A stretch of DNA of 64,000 bases from Camarhynchus parvulus. Lineage: Eukaryota; Chordata; Aves; Passeriformes; Thraupidae. The stretch spans positions 61,352,965 through 61,416,964 of the forward strand of contig NC_044572.1 in assembly GCF_901933205.1 (NCBI RefSeq). Direction: 5' to 3'. Positions 21,231 to 34,735 of the stretch are shown here, piece after piece. A model generated the notes under the pieces. That model saw only the letters and a program-made list of their open reading frames with translations, made no database searches and was not told the origin of the DNA. Numbering within the stretch: position 1 is the first letter of the stretch; every line of letters begins with the position of its first letter. Made by a program: the position numbers and the translations under genes.

Positions 21231-23257
21231 AAATAAATTTGTGGTTTCTATATTTCACTCTGAGTTTATTGCCTTAAATACAGCACACAGAGAAGCATAA
21301 AGGCCAGAGAAGAAACATAAAAATGTTGCTATCAACCCCTGTATGACCCTGCTAAAAGTAGCTACAGGAGTGACCCTTCAATGCATCCTCTCAGGCTTCA
21401 GAATTCTGATCAAATATTCCTATAAGGATCACTAGAAAGAGGAGTTACTGTGTAGAAAATATGTGTGTGTCTGTGTATGTGATAGAGGCAGTCAGGGCAA
21501 GTTTCTTAAAATTAGTATTTAAAGTCTTCTGTAATTTGCAGCAAATCAAAACACATTATTGTGTGAATAATATGTAAAGAGATAGTATTATAAATGCATG
21601 CTACATTTCTGTATCTGCATACCCAAGGAAAGAAAATTTTATTCAATCCCATAATTTTTGTGATCCGATTGCTGTAAAAAAAATCTCACTTCTTTTGCAT
21701 CTGTCACTATAGTATCTAAAATATGAATATATATTCAGGCAGCAATATCTTGGTAGACTGCAGAGAGGTTTCTGCTCCTCCCCAGATAAAATGGGAGGAA
21801 AAAAGTCCTCTTCTGCTATAGAATCTTTCCATTTTTTATTTTACTGAGAACTCCTTTAATGTTTTGTTTTCTGTGGTTCTACTTCTTCTTTTACCTCCAC
21901 TTTTTTTCCAGTAAAGAATAAAACAGAGCTGTGGGGCAAAGCAAAAGAAAGCAGGGAAAGAAGAAGGATTTACTCATCCTTAAATTTGACATAAAGCTTC
22001 AGAGAAAAGAGTGAATGAATGAAAAAGTTTGTCCCAGAGCTGTCAAAGTAAAACATTACTGGAAGCTGTTACAATTTTTGAGGAATTTGAATCGTCACCA
22101 CTTGCAAGGGGGCAATCAGCTGCATTCACTTAGCAATGCAGTGAACAGAGGTTTCTGTTTCCTGACTGCTGATGCTGAATTACTGGAACTGTTTGACTAC
22201 TTTCTGAAATACTCCATTCCTAAGGCACAACATTTTTTGGGATCCAAACTATAGTCATGATTTCTGTAGATTAGATTTATTTGAAATACCCTGGTGGAAC
22301 TCATTGCTTTGGTACAGAGGTCTCATCTGATCCCTGCTTTTAACATGCCCATTCCTAAATTGAGAAACCCATTGTTCTGCCTTAAACCATTAAAGACACA
22401 GATTAAACTATCCAAAACCAAAGCACTTAATGGGGAGTAGCCTTCAAAACATGTATACATGTGTTTGTGCTTGGGAAGCGCCTGTATTTTGTGCCACCCA
22501 AATCTTTATTAAAGGGGTGAGAATTTCTGAAAACAAAGCATGAGGGGGTTGTGAGGTGGGAGTGCTTACTGAGATCTTTGCAAAAGTACACCACCCAGAA
22601 ATTTCAGTGTCCTCAGGGTTGCCAATGCATGGATTGCTGCAGGCAGATGTGTATGTGTGCAAGGGAATTTAAAATGTTTGGTTAAGTATATACAGGTAGG
22701 ACACATTTGTTTTTCACAGCTAAAATCTATTAGAATGCAAAATGCCCTTTGCTGGACACAATGGGGAATATTAAACAGAATAAAAGTTTTAAAGTGCTGC
22801 AACTCCTTAATGTGCAAAACCAGCAGATAAACTTTTTTATGCTTCCCCTTGTCCTGTGGCATTTAAAATATCCTGTTCACAGCCATCCTTACCTTGCCTA
22901 ATTCTGACTTTATATCTGACACAAAACACTTCCATCCTGAGGTGGGTCCTTGACAGTCTTTAATATGACAAAATGATTTGGGCTTCCTGTCATTCAGCTT
23001 AAATCACTTTTCTACCCACGCATAAAAAAAGCTCCAGCACAATCCTTGATGGCCTCAAGAAAAACATGTCTGGTCCCAGCCTAACCCTCAGCTGCATGGC
23101 ACTGCATTGTCATCATAATTGGATGTGATAGATTTTCACTCTGCTTTACTAAAATTTTGTTTGTAATTGAGTAAATGTGCCACTTGCAGTTGAAAATAAA
23201 TTAGCCCAGAGCAACAGCAGCTTGACTATTTTTTAAAACTCTGTGTGTGGGCTTTTA

Positions 23258-23375
23258 AAATACATACACACACATACACATACAGACACATAAATATAAA
23301 TATAAATATAAATATAAATATAAATATAAATATAAATATAAATATAAATATAAATATAAATATAAATATATAAAA
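23258..23375. repeat. Compound CA-rich and (TAAATA)13 microsatellite
   Basis: An imperfect ACACAC/ATACAC section (about 23258-23290) is followed by about 13 copies of the hexamer TAAATA (23291-23370). The repeated 'IYIYIY' open frame on the minus strand is an artefact of the array. Confidence 0.93.
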
Positions 23376-25702
23376 TAGAACAGGTCAAGTGTGTAGCTAG
23401 GATTAGAAAAATATCCCTTTCATTGTTAAATGGCATCCTGAACTCCATTTTCTCTATGTGTGTTGTACATTTTCCCCCTCAGAGAGGGTGAAAACATAAA
23501 AGCAATACAGCAGACTGCAGCGTGGGGGAGGGTTTTTTCCTTCCTCACACTTTCTACTTTTGTCAAGCCACCTGAGAAGTTGATATGAGAAGGGCATTTT
23601 AGAATAAAGACATTACTCTGACAGCAAATACAAATGAAATAAAATTGGCCTAAGGCTTTGATGCCAGAACCTGAATGGAGAGCTGAGACTTAGCAATGCA
23701 CTAGTTTAATACACCAGAGAAATAGAACTAGAATAATTTGCAATGCACGATGATGAAAGAAGAAAATATGAAAAACCCAGAGATTAAAACAGAGTTTCCA
23801 GCCTGTGTATATTCACATTTTGCACTCAAGTTGACCCATAAACATTGCAAGAAAGGCACATATGCACTTTTCTCTTCTTTTGGAACAAAGCTCTTTGATA
23901 TGTGGAGATGCCATGCCATGATCTCGACCTTGACACTCCAGAGGGAAGGATCTGAAGGTCTCACAGTTTTCGATGAAATCTTCCTCATGGACATCTTCTG
24001 ACTCTGGAAGTAGCCACTGCCAGCCACATTAAGCCACGTTGCCCTGGTCACTGAGCAAACAAATGGGCTTTGTGGTGGAAGGGAAGGAATCCTTGAGAGA
24101 AAGAAGGCACTCATAGGGTACCTTGTGAATGTGGTTGATGCCCCTTTTCCCTGTACACATGTACAAACACCCCCAGCTCTCTCATGATCCAATTACTTTG
24201 CTTAGTGTAAAAACTCTAAAGTTAAGGACTTTTTTGGGTTCCGTGCTTGCACAGCATTTACAACCAGAAGCGATCCTATGTGTTGCCACAATGCAAAAAG
24301 AAAAAATAATAGCTAGAGGCTTAAAGACTGAATTGTTTCACATTACCATAGGGGTCTGTTTATTTTCATATCCTCCAGAAGACCTCGTTTATTGGTCTCT
24401 AATGTTTCTCAGGTTTGTATGACCCAAATATGAATTGTTTGACTTTTTTTGCAATAGGCATTTTGGCAAGTACTGAATTCATTTTTTGGTATTAAGTCAG
24501 CTGTAAAAAAAAGAAATAAATTGCTGAAGTATCAGAGCCAATTATGGGCACTGGTTCATGTGCTGGATTCTGCATTTCTCTTTTAGATATTTAAATTATT
24601 TCAATGCACAGGCCCAGTCATTCCAAGTCTTTGGATGTATTTAAAGCAATTGAAAATCCCTTTTCAACACAAAAGTCAAACAATCTTATAGCCCCTTTAA
24701 CAAATACTGATGGTACCTTAAGATTGTGTCAGGATGTAAGTTTAACATAAAATTCGACTTGCTGGTAAAGAAGTGTTCAGGTTACACAGGAAAAGTGACA
24801 TAAAGTACAAGTAATAACAACAACTACTCTTTTTCCCAAAAGCCACAAACCACGGTTCAAAGACTATGCTATCCTCGTCTCCTGGTGTAAGTCACTTCAC
24901 TTTCTTCAGATCTGGAGCTTGATTGAAACAGAGAGTAATTTTCAGCAAATAAATGTAAGTCATACAGAATTATACAGGTTTTACCTAAAGGGAGAATTTG
25001 CTATCATACAAACTACCCTTAGGAAGGAAACTAACAATTCAAGTAAACCAGTCATTAATTTACATCTAACTTATAAGTCTGAGTCCTCCAAGCCATTAAT
25101 TTTGGGTGGGAAGGGCAAGAGTACTGCTCTTGTCTGATTCTGTCTGTGGAGTAAGAAGATAGTGCTGCTATCTGTTTCATCAGGAATTTATGCACATTAG
25201 AAAGCAATAACTTTTTCACAAGTATACCAACTATCACAAGTAAACAGCTTCCTCAAGCCTGATGGCAAAACCCCCAGCATGCCGAAGCAGCAGTGCACTT
25301 GCTTATTATCATACAGAGTTTAACCTGTTTTTACACTGTCTGATTTCCTGCTTTTCACTCAGATATAAAAAATCTAGGCTAGGGTGTAAAGGAAGGCAAA
25401 GCTTGTAAGCATGAGCTGGCCAGCTGGTGATGGAGGTTATTAACTGAGGACAAAGCAGACATTTACAACAGTGGCACAGAAAAGGGAGAATTAAACAGAG
25501 ATCTTTAGCAATGTTTTCCTCCTTCAGAAATACACTTTGTCTACAGCCTTTCAAATACTTGGGGAAAAGAAAGAAAAAAAAGTAATATGAATGTTTAGGC
25601 TTCCCCTAGGCACTTTCCATGCTCTAGATAGCCCGACTGTAGCAGAGTATCCTAGCTCATCACTGAGCAATGTCTCAAATATGCCCTTCCCCTCACTGGC
25701 TG
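23376..25702. other. Noncoding interval, unique AT-rich sequence
   Basis: No repeat or gene is recognised. The open frame at 23728-24192 on the minus strand (154 codons) has no domain features or flanking splice logic that I can defend. Confidence 0.55.
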
Positions 25703-26095
25703 GAGGGACTAATTTATGAAGAGAGATTAAAAGAATTAAATATAGATAGCTTCACTAAGTGAAGACTACAGTGGGACAAAAGAATAGCCTACAAATACAT
25801 GGAGGGGGTTAATTCCTGAGGGAGGTGAATTATTCAGGACAATAGGAGTGGGTTTAACTAAGAGTAATGGGATGAAATTAAGAATAGGAAAAATTAGGCT
25901 GAATATATAAAAGGATCCTTCTTGACAGCTAGATCAATTTGGCCATGGATGACTGTCCCTTGGGAAGCGATGAAAGACCCATCATTTGGTATATTTTGAG
26001 GCAGGCTTTGACAAAACATCATTTAATGCACTATGGGAAACCACTTGCAGGGAAATACGTGAGAGGATAGGTGTTGTTGGTCACCTCAATCTTTC
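25703..26095 (+). mobile_element. Very old CR1-type LINE 3' relic
   Basis: The plus strand follows the typical order of diverged CR1 3' sequence: 'gagagattaaaagaattaaa' at about 25721, then 'tagcttcactaagtgaagac', 'aaatacatggagggg', 'gggatgaaattaagaatagg' and 'gggaagcgatgaaagaccca'. This corresponds to the C-terminal coding region plus the start of the 3' UTR. No intact frame remains and indels are frequent. It is far more diverged than the CR1 copy at 32903, so it predates it. The exact subfamily cannot be named without alignment. Confidence 0.6.
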
Positions 26096-29000
26096 TGTAA
26101 AAAATTTCATTAAACCAACCCTCTAACTCAGCATACCAGCTTTGTCATCACCACACTCGGACCACATGGATCCACACTGCTGCATGAGAGAGCCCCACCA
26201 CCACCATCCCCTTGCCCAGATGGAGCCTGGTAAATCCTGCAAGCTCCTCTCTTGGCCTGTGTTCATTTGGCAGGTCAAGATGCAAATGGTGGCCACTTCC
26301 ATCGCAGGGCTCCTTCTGTACTCTCAGATGCCAAATTATCCTTTCCCTCCTGTTTATTCTACACCATCCCATGGAGGTACTGCAACAATTTCTTCATTTT
26401 TAAATCCTCCAGTGCAGATGGCTTCATGTTGGGAAGTCCCCCAAAACTGCAAGCATTTGAAAGGCCTCCCTCTCTTTCCAATGTGTTCCAGGAAGACAGT
26501 GCTTGTAGCCACCACCACTGAGAGCAGTATGCACTGCAGCATAAGAATTTTATTACCTCTGAGTTTTGTTAGACATAAGAAGGTGGTGATGGCTTCATCT
26601 TATATCTAAGAGGAGGAAATTTGTTTCTGTAGCTACCTGCAAGATTCTATACCCTGTCCTGCCCTTGGGTGTAAGAAGGAGTTGCAGTACAGCAGAGTTT
26701 TTACATAAGTTTATTTTAACTAAAACTGCATTGAATAGAGAGTTGGAGTCTATAATTTTTAAAGAAGTGGTGCAGAGAACTAAATTCTACATGTCTTTGC
26801 TGTTTATTCAGGCCCTCAAAACAGGAATAACATGTCATGATAAAAAGGTGTGGCTTTCCAGATGCATCTGACTTCCATCATAATGAGGAGCTCCATTTTG
26901 ACACCTTAAAATCCTTAAATCTTCTTTGTTGAGACACAGAATGTTTCTGTATTACATGGAATGTTTCCATATTATTCCCTACAAATCTCTCTCTCATCCA
27001 AAGTCTGGCTATGACCCCGTCAACTCCTGATGACTGTGCCACCACCCTGAGGGATAAATACCCCAGGGAAAGGCAGCTTTGAGAAGGAACAGTCTCATAC
27101 AAAATGAATTCAGAAACTCTAGTTTGTCATTTTGCCCTTCTTTTGCAGGGAAAAAATACCCACCATCAACAAAAAAACCCACGCTAGTGATTTCTTTTGA
27201 CTTAAACTGGGCATTCAAAAAGCTGTTTTTATTAATGAATCATATTAAGCCATCAGTGAAAGGCTCCCTGACTCTGTTTAAATAACAGGCTATGATTCCT
27301 CCCTCCCGCACCCCCCTTCCCTTTGGCTCCACTGCTATTAATTGAGGAGTTTCTTTGTTTCTTTTCTAATGAAGCTAACAGAACACATCTGTCAGGTGCA
27401 TGTATTCTTCACCCGTCTATAGTATGTAATAGCCCAGCTGGAGGCTATAATGCTACACAATACCCCTGGCCGTTACAGCAACTATTTATTCCTGGGCTTT
27501 TCCTCAGATAGGGATTTGAAAAAAGTCTGAAATTTGGGCCTAATTGCTATTTACACAGCGATAGACACCTGTTCTAGCTGAGACACTGGCTCATGAATCC
27601 CACACCTGAGACCTTAGGGAAAGGGAAGGGGAAAATTTCAAGCAGCTGCCAGTCCGGTTCAGAAACAGAGAGCTTTTCTACGAGATATGTATGTACAGTA
27701 CATAAATCCGTGCCTGCCTATTGCCATAGCTACTGTTTCACGGCCAAATGTTCATTTAAAGGCTTAACATATGCTGGATGTGTGGACACATATACGCAAC
27801 CGGGAGGAGAGAGTTTTCTGCCTTTGCTTCCACGTTTTTTATTGGACTCTCCCAAATTCTTGGTGCCAGGATTTATTTCTCCAAAGATCTGTGGCTGCGG
27901 GTTGCTGCCAGCCACTGAACTTCCACTCCTGCCTCATGTTGTGCAGCACAATTGCTCCATTTTCCCCTTGTTTGTGCAAAGGATCCTGCTCTTCCTCTTT
28001 GTTTCTGTTCAGGGAGCCCGTGTGCTCCTCAGGAGCAGCAGTCCACGTGGAGACTTTGTTCTCCTAAGGCTGCTAGCAGTGAAGGGGCAGTGTGAAGCCA
28101 TACACAAATCTAAGTTAGCAGCCTCTCCAATGCAGTTATGAGTGAAAATCTATTAAAATGCAACAGGATCATAAAAATCCCCATTTATTACCTCAGATGT
28201 GCATCAAAGACACAGAGCTGAAGAAAAGGTTTCTTTCCTTCTCTCTCTCCTCTCCTGGTCATTGTCATTCCTCCCCCACTATATGTTTCTGTCATTCTGC
28301 CCCCATTTTATGTTTCTGTTTTGTGCCAAACAGCCCCGTTCACTAGGTGCAGGACAGAAATAAAATGTTATTGCCCTGCTACCTTATCAGATAACAATGT
28401 CCTCTGCTGCTGCCAGGGAGAGGAGCTGGTGTGCCTGCTTTTTACAGAACTTTTCCCTCCAGTCAGGGGGGCCCTCTGAGACTTTCAGTCAAGACCTCTG
28501 TTTTGTGAAAAGACTTTTAATTCAGGCTGTTTCTTCAATCCAGCAATGCCCTGTCATCCCAAGCCCACCTTCATAACGCTTTTGTTTGGGGGCGAGGGAA
28601 GAAGCATGAGAAGGGGTTGAATAATTAACTGGAAAAATTGGTTCTTATGTCATGCAAAAGACTTCTGAGAGCTGCTGAACATCAAATGCAAGAAGGGAAG
28701 GTGAGGAATAGGAAGGTTAATAAACGAATTTAAAAAAAAAGTGTGAAAAGCTCACACGACGGATGAAATGAGAGTACTGAGCCAAGCAGAATATTCTAGA
28801 GGCTTTTAAAAACACGTATATCAGAAAGAGAAAGATGAGTCAAGGAGCCAGCAGTGCTTTTAGGATGGGGTGGGGCACCCAGATTTGTGAGAGATGAAGG
28901 GGATACTGCTAATATTAATTATTTGCTGCAGGGCTCACAAAAGCAGTTCAGTAGCTGAGAACAAAACCAGAAATTCATTTCCCAGAGGACAAAGAAAGAA

Positions 29001-32000
29001 GTAGTGAGTGATCCCAGGGTCATTCCAGGACAGGTGATAATGAAATTAGAGTTAATGAAGATGAAGAAGACACCAGAGCCAGATGAGCCTCCATCCCAAG
29101 ATTATGAAGCTGATGCTGATAATAAATGCTCCCTGCACATGAAGAGGGAACCTTAAAGGTAGATGGAAACCATGTCTGCATCTGATTTAACAGGAGCTCT
29201 GGGATAATAATAGATATTAACCTTTTTCTTCTAAAGACTGAGTTTTAGTAGCTGCTGAGTACTTAGGAGTACAGATTCACCCTGATAATGTTGTTAGTGC
29301 ACCTTCTCTGTCTATGGAATAGACTCCAGATTAAAGGGTATGGATCAGATATAATTTCCTTGCTGTTTGGCCCTCTATGGCACTGAGACAACTTTCTGAT
29401 GAAACCAAATCCTTGATCTCTGGTAGAAACAAAACTAAATATACACATAAGTATAAGTATTTACATTCCTCACTGACAAAGCTGTACATGACTGTGAACA
29501 TAAACCAGAGGAAATAAGATGAAAGGAAACAAAAATATCTCTTTCAGAGACAATAAGGTGATGAGGAGACTATAAAGTGGAGAGAGTTCTGATCCACCTC
29601 TGGCTTGTGCCAGGGTGATTTAGGGGGATTTTTCCTCCAGCTGTAGCCTTACCAGTAGGTAAGGGTGTAGTGACTGAGCCTACACTGTGGTGCACTGATT
29701 TTGACTGCCTGATATAATTTTATATTTAACAAAGGGGCAGCTTTGGGGATGTGCTGTCTGCTCTGCTGCTTGTGTAGTCCCTCAGAAACATATGTATGAT
29801 TACTTAACATCCATAAAGACAAGACCTTAGGTCTGTGATCCTTGCTACACAGCACTCCTGCTGATTCACATCCCATGTCTAGCACAACTTTTCATCATTT
29901 TTAAGTGCCATGACAGGATGTTAGTACTCTACCAGTCTCATCCATGTTTAACCAGTGTGATGTTTTTACTGCTTTGTTCTGGACTTGTGATTTTGTCCTC
30001 AGTACCAGACTCATCCACTGCTTCTCTCTATTTTTGCCTATATACACTTTATTTCACCTGATTTCATATATGAGCTCTTTCTTAAATTTTTATTCTTAAC
30101 ACCATTGTATGTGTTGCAGATCAAATCATGGTCCTTTCCATTTCAGTTGCTACAGATGTCTTCACCTGAGCTACAACAAGCTGATCATCAGGGCAATCCC
30201 TTGAAACATGTTTCTATTGTGAAAGTTTTGTAGGAGAGAGTCTTAATTTTTTTTTAATTTTTTTTCTTTTTTTTGTAATCAAGTAAAATGCTTTTCAATT
30301 GAGAATGAAAACATTGTGCTTTTGAGGAGATGGTAGTCATCCTCTCATGAATCAGCTTTTTGTATGATGCTGCCTCAAAACTTTTTTGTTGTCTAGGTAA
30401 ATAATGCTCAGTGGTCTTCCTCTCACTGATTCTGGGTGTTATTTCTGAATGATTTCTCTCAGCTTTTTTGGCCATGATGTTCTTCATTAAACATATGCCT
30501 ATACTGTTTGGACAAAACCCCATTGACTATTGCATTACTACAGCTCTGTGTGGTTGGTATTTCCTTATTTGGAATTCAAATTTACGGCTGTAAAAAGTTT
30601 TTTTTTCAATCATTAGTTGCACATCTGAGTTTAGCAGTCTCTGATGTTCACCTTGCTTTCCTCTGTTATTTCTCTAACCAAAAGGACTACATCAGGAAAA
30701 CATGGTTGTCAGGATGCCATTTCTTGCTCTCTTAAATTTGTCTTACGCAAAGTTCAGGGTGAGCAGAACTGGCCTCAGTAAATGTAAAGAACTTTTTAAG
30801 CAAGCAATGGATGTTTGCAGTCTGTGTGATTCCATCATTGCTTTGGTTTGGCTCATTATTAATGGGTTGAAGTTCTAGATATAAGGGAAATAAGGCATTT
30901 CAAAAGTTAATTGATTATGAAAGCTCTTAGTTTCTATTTGTGAGCAGTCAGAATAATCAGCAGCAGTGATTTGTCTCCATCTCTGTCTGGTTCTCAGATT
31001 TCTGTCTAAACTTGGTTAAATCTGAATGGCAGGTTACTTTCAACCTTTCCACCACATTCTTTTTAATGACAAAGTGTAAAAAGAGTCAGTTGGTCATTCT
31101 GAAGTTTTAAAGTTAAGATAAATGCTTTGCAATACTTAATCATGATTTAAATCTCAGCCAATTCTGATCATTATTGCAATATTATCTTGCTGCCTTTGTT
31201 GAAAAGCATATGACCTTTGAGAAATTCTATTTATTTTTGGCAGCACTGCACCCTACACTACAAACACAAGGTCAAACACAGTTAGTTTTGGAGAGGGAGA
31301 ATTTAATACTGTATGCTTTGATCTTCCTCTGTGAAATATTCTCTAGACCAGCATTTATGCCTGTTACAATCTGAAATACAGACTATACATACACATGCAG
31401 TAGTATATATATATATGTGCCTAAACCAAAAGCACATGAATCTTAGAAACAGGTCTCCTGAAGGCAGTGAGGCTGTTCCCAGATAAAGGCGTTGCACAAG
31501 ATATGCAAAGTTTGCAGATTTTAGGACTTTTAAACCCAGCTATAGAATTCAAATGAAAAATAGGTGGGAAGAAGGCAATGAGGGCTTCTTTGGGCTATGA
31601 ACTCTTTGGAGCCAGGGTCTCACCACACTCTGTGTTTGCACACTGCCTTGCACAATAGGATTTTTTTTTCTGGCTGATTCTTAGACACAGCAGTAGTGAA
31701 AATGATTAACACTGACAAAATGTTTTAGTGGGGCTCTTGGGGTCAGTCCTTCCCACGTGTGAACATCTGGCCATACAGACCATCTCCTTCTTACCAGGAA
31801 CTGCAAAACCTTCTTGTGGCCAAGACAGTAATTTCTTATAGACAAAATTAATATTGTGGGAGTATTTACTGTACTTTAAGCTGCCTTTTAATCCTATTTA
31901 GCAGGTGGAAACAAGAAAGAGGTTTAGCAGTATGTGAACCATCTGTTCTCAGTGGAGTACCAAAAGGCTGGAGCAACTGAGTTGAGCTATCAGAGACACT

Positions 32001-32902
32001 CCCAGATGTTGTCCAACAACGTCCATTTGACCAATTATATGGAATAATAGTACAATCCAGATGTGATCGAGCTACATCTGCGTTCTTAGGGCAAGAAACT
32101 TGCCTATACATGATATAGATATTACACAGTGGCTTGGCACAGTCCAGCAGTTTATTTTACATCCAGTGTTTAACCTCTTTTCCCCCCAAGGTACAAATGT
32201 CAATATTGGATTTTCTCTGGTTGAATGAATGTGTCACAGAGCAGATTAACCACTGGCAGTGAAAAAGGACTTCCACTTGCCAAAACTAAATTTCTCACAA
32301 ATGGATCAAAACAGTCTGAGGTACAGAAAAGAAGCAAGACAGGAAGTCTTGCCAAATTTAGTCATGATGGTTCATTAAACTGAACTTAAGACCTCAGTGT
32401 ATGTACTTTATATAGAAGCTCCTGCTTTCAGCTGGCAGGATGTAGAGGCTTGTGTGTACCCACATGTCTGTGTGTGCAAATACGTGTACACCTGGGCATG
32501 AGGTGGCAGAGCAGTAGCTAATCAGACAGATGAAGCTAATATTCATCGCAGCAGAATTCCTCAAGAGCTCACTACTCACTTGGCTGTCTCCATTTTCACA
32601 GCATAGACTGAATTTCCCCCCTCACTCTCTGGGTAATGCTGCTGTTCCACCACTTCATGTTGTGCTTTGCTAATTGCAGAGCAGTGTTCAAAGCACGTGG
32701 GTGGGGAAGGACCTGGTCCTTGTGAGCCAGGCTGGGTGGAACATTTGCTGCTGAGGGAGCACAGGCTCCCTCTCCATGCTGGGTACAGCTGCTAACACTC
32801 TTGGATGTCTGAGTGCCTGAAAAAATATGTCTCTTTCCCCTCTCCCTAAACCTGAATGGCTCTGTTATTCCAGCATAAGGAACCTCTCTTTTTGCTTACA
32901 TG
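26096..32902. other. Noncoding interval, mostly unique sequence
   Basis: No gene is supported. The longest open frame (27593-28141, 182 codons, plus) has a Ser/Leu/Pro-rich composition and no domain. 27330-27580 looks like a candidate conserved noncoding segment. T-rich runs occur at 30248-30275. An old repeat tail lies at 31596-31669 (listed separately). Confidence 0.55.
31596..31669 (+). repeat. Ancient amniote retroposon tail (MIR/L2-type)
   Basis: The sequence 'gaactctttggagccaggg', 'tgtgtttgcacactgccttg' and 'cacaatagg' follows the 'aaactctttggggcaggga ... gtttgtacagcacctagcacaatgggg' tail motif of old amniote retroposons. It resembles the tail of the relic at 361-460, in the opposite orientation. 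Only this short part is recognisable, so the family is uncertain. Confidence 0.4.
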
Positions 32903-33708
32903 CTAACACAGGTTGTGTGGTTAGTTGACAAGTCAGAAAGAAGTGGTGCCATCCAGAGGGACAGGCTTGAGAGGTGGGCCTGTGTGAACTTCATGGAGTT
33001 CAAAAAAGCCAAGTTCAAGGTCCTATACCCAGACTGGGAAAATCCCAAGCACAAATACAGGCTTAGGGATGAATGGATAGAGAGCAGCCCTGTGGAGAAG
33101 GAATTAGAGGTGTTTGTGACCTAGCCATAAGCACTTCCAGCCCAGAAAGCCAACTTCATTCTGCGTGGCCAGCAAGATGAGGGAGACAATTCCCTCCCTC
33201 TACTCCGCTCTCTTGAGACCCCACTCTGGGATCTCAGAGTAAGAGGAACATGGACCTGCTGGAGCCAGTCCAGAGGAGGGCTACAATGATGGTCAGTAGA
33301 GGTTTGGAGGACCTCCCACAAAGGCAGGCTGAGAGAGTTGGGACTGTTCTACCTGGAGAAGAGAAGGCTCCTGGAAGACATTACAGCACCTTCCAGCGCC
33401 TGGAGGGCCTGCAGGAGAGTGGGAGAGCAGCTTTTCACAAGAGCAGGCAGTGACAGGACAAGGGGAGATGGTTTCAAACTGACAGAGGGTGGGTTTAGAT
33501 TAGATATTAGGGAACAATTCTTTATTGTGACGGTTGTGAGATGCTGGAACAGGTTGCCTAAAGTTGTGGATGCCCCATCCCTGGAAGTGTTCAAGGCTGG
33601 ACTGGATGAAGCTTCAAACAACCAGGTCTAGTGGATGGCACCCCTGCCCATGGCAAAGAGGCTGAAACCAGATTATCTTCTAACCCAAACCACTCCTTGT
33701 ATCTATGG
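32903..33708 (+). mobile_element. CR1 LINE fragment, 5'-truncated, 3' end present
   Basis: This is the 3' part of an avian CR1 non-LTR retrotransposon. It encodes broken pieces of the C-terminal region of the CR1 reverse-transcriptase protein. The first frame (about 32903-33120) contains GAIQRDRLERWACVNFMEFK and DEWIESSPVEKELEVF. A second (about 33247-33350) contains DMDLLEPVQRRA. A third (about 33405-33630) contains RTRGDGFKLTEGGFRLDI and CWNRLPKVVDAPSLEVFKAG. Frameshifts separate the pieces. Compared with the family layout, short stretches are missing near 33165 and 33235. The element ends in a degenerate ATTCTATG-like tail (TTGTATCTATGG, about 33697-33708), the usual CR1 3' end. The 5' truncation is typical of CR1 insertion. 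It is non-functional. Confidence 0.93.
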
Positions 33709-34729
33709 CAGGTTCTTCAAGTTAGCCGAGCCCACCTTGGTTTCAGTTCTTGCTGGAAAACTTAATTGACTTCATTATTTATTATTCTTTCAATTTTTCT
33801 GCTCTCTGCAATGCTCAATGGTAATAACTTTATATGTTCTTCTGGTTCACTGATTCTTTTTTTCCTTGGTATCATTTCAGAGGCCTTTATCAGTTTTCCA
33901 CTTCTGTGGTTTTTAAGTTTTACATGTTTATTGCCTTGTTAATTATCATAAAAAGGGTAGGGGAGGAAAAAAAGGGAAGAAAAATAGGATACACGCTTCT
34001 GTTATTAATAAATAATGGATGCAGTAATGTTCCAATTGTTCATGACCAAGTATTAGCATCCACAACAGTGAATTGCAATGCAATGTGTTGTTGAAGTGTG
34101 GAGACTACAAGGATCAAATCACAGATCTGTTTTCTGTTTCCTTTGACTTTACATGACTGTTCACTGGGAGATAATTGTAAATACAGGCATCTAGTAGGCT
34201 ATGGAAAAGGGGAAATCAAAGAGCTGTGAGTCTGTTTTGTCTGTGTTGCTAGAGTACACATGTAAGGTCAGAAGTGGTGTTGCTCAATGTTGAAAAACAT
34301 TACAACTTTTGGAATGAGGATGGGAACTATGTAATGGCTAATTTTTATGGTTTTTTAAGACAATCTTGGTACCTTTCAGCGGCAAGATTTCAATGAGATG
34401 GCTAAAAGTACCTGTAGTGTCAAGGTGAGCAACTATAAAGTGCTTGACTTCATGTTGGATCCAATTTGTTTGGTTCAGGACTGCACAGAAGCCCAAGGTG
34501 GTTCATCTGGACAGGCAGTGGAGTAGGACATGTGGTACTTGCACCAAATCTTTCTGCATCCAGACCATGCCTTGGGTGAAATTTTGTCCTAACTGAAAAA
34601 CATGTATTGATCCAAAATCAGTGGGGCAAGACTGAAATTGATCAAGTTTGTGTTTTTAAATAACCTAAAAGCAACTGTATCACTACTCTAAGTTAGGTGG
34701 TATAATGAAGTGAAATATTAGTATCAGTG
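33709..34729. other. Unique spacer between CR1 and LTR
   Basis: About 1 kb of AT-rich unique sequence. I see no gene or repeat in it. Confidence 0.6.
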
Positions 34730-34735
34730 CTCAGG
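34730..34735. repeat. Target-site duplication, left copy
   Basis: CTCAGG directly before the LTR start. It is repeated exactly at 35130-35135 after the LTR. A 6-bp duplication is typical of beta-retrovirus-like (ERVK) integration. Confidence 0.7.

Larger units (their letters stand above)
17662..23257. other. Noncoding interval with possible regulatory segments
   Basis: No gene is supported. It has a short GT run at about 18000-18014, a 22-bp duplication at 20135-20178 and a hairpin at 21200-21230. Two AT-rich segments with clustered homeodomain-type TAAT cores (18400-18560) and a PBX/MEIS-like motif (19781-19797) look like candidate conserved noncoding elements; this is inference from motif content only. 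Confidence 0.5.

Noticed and set aside
27593..28141. 182-codon open frame, one of the longest outside repeats
   Set aside because: No domain, targeting signal or compositional bias typical of coding DNA. Length alone is not enough in 64 kb read in six frames.
28925..29010. MIR-like words ('ggctcacaaaagcagttcag', 'aaaccagaaattcatttccc')
   Set aside because: Similarity is limited to one short stretch, too weak to list as an element without alignment.
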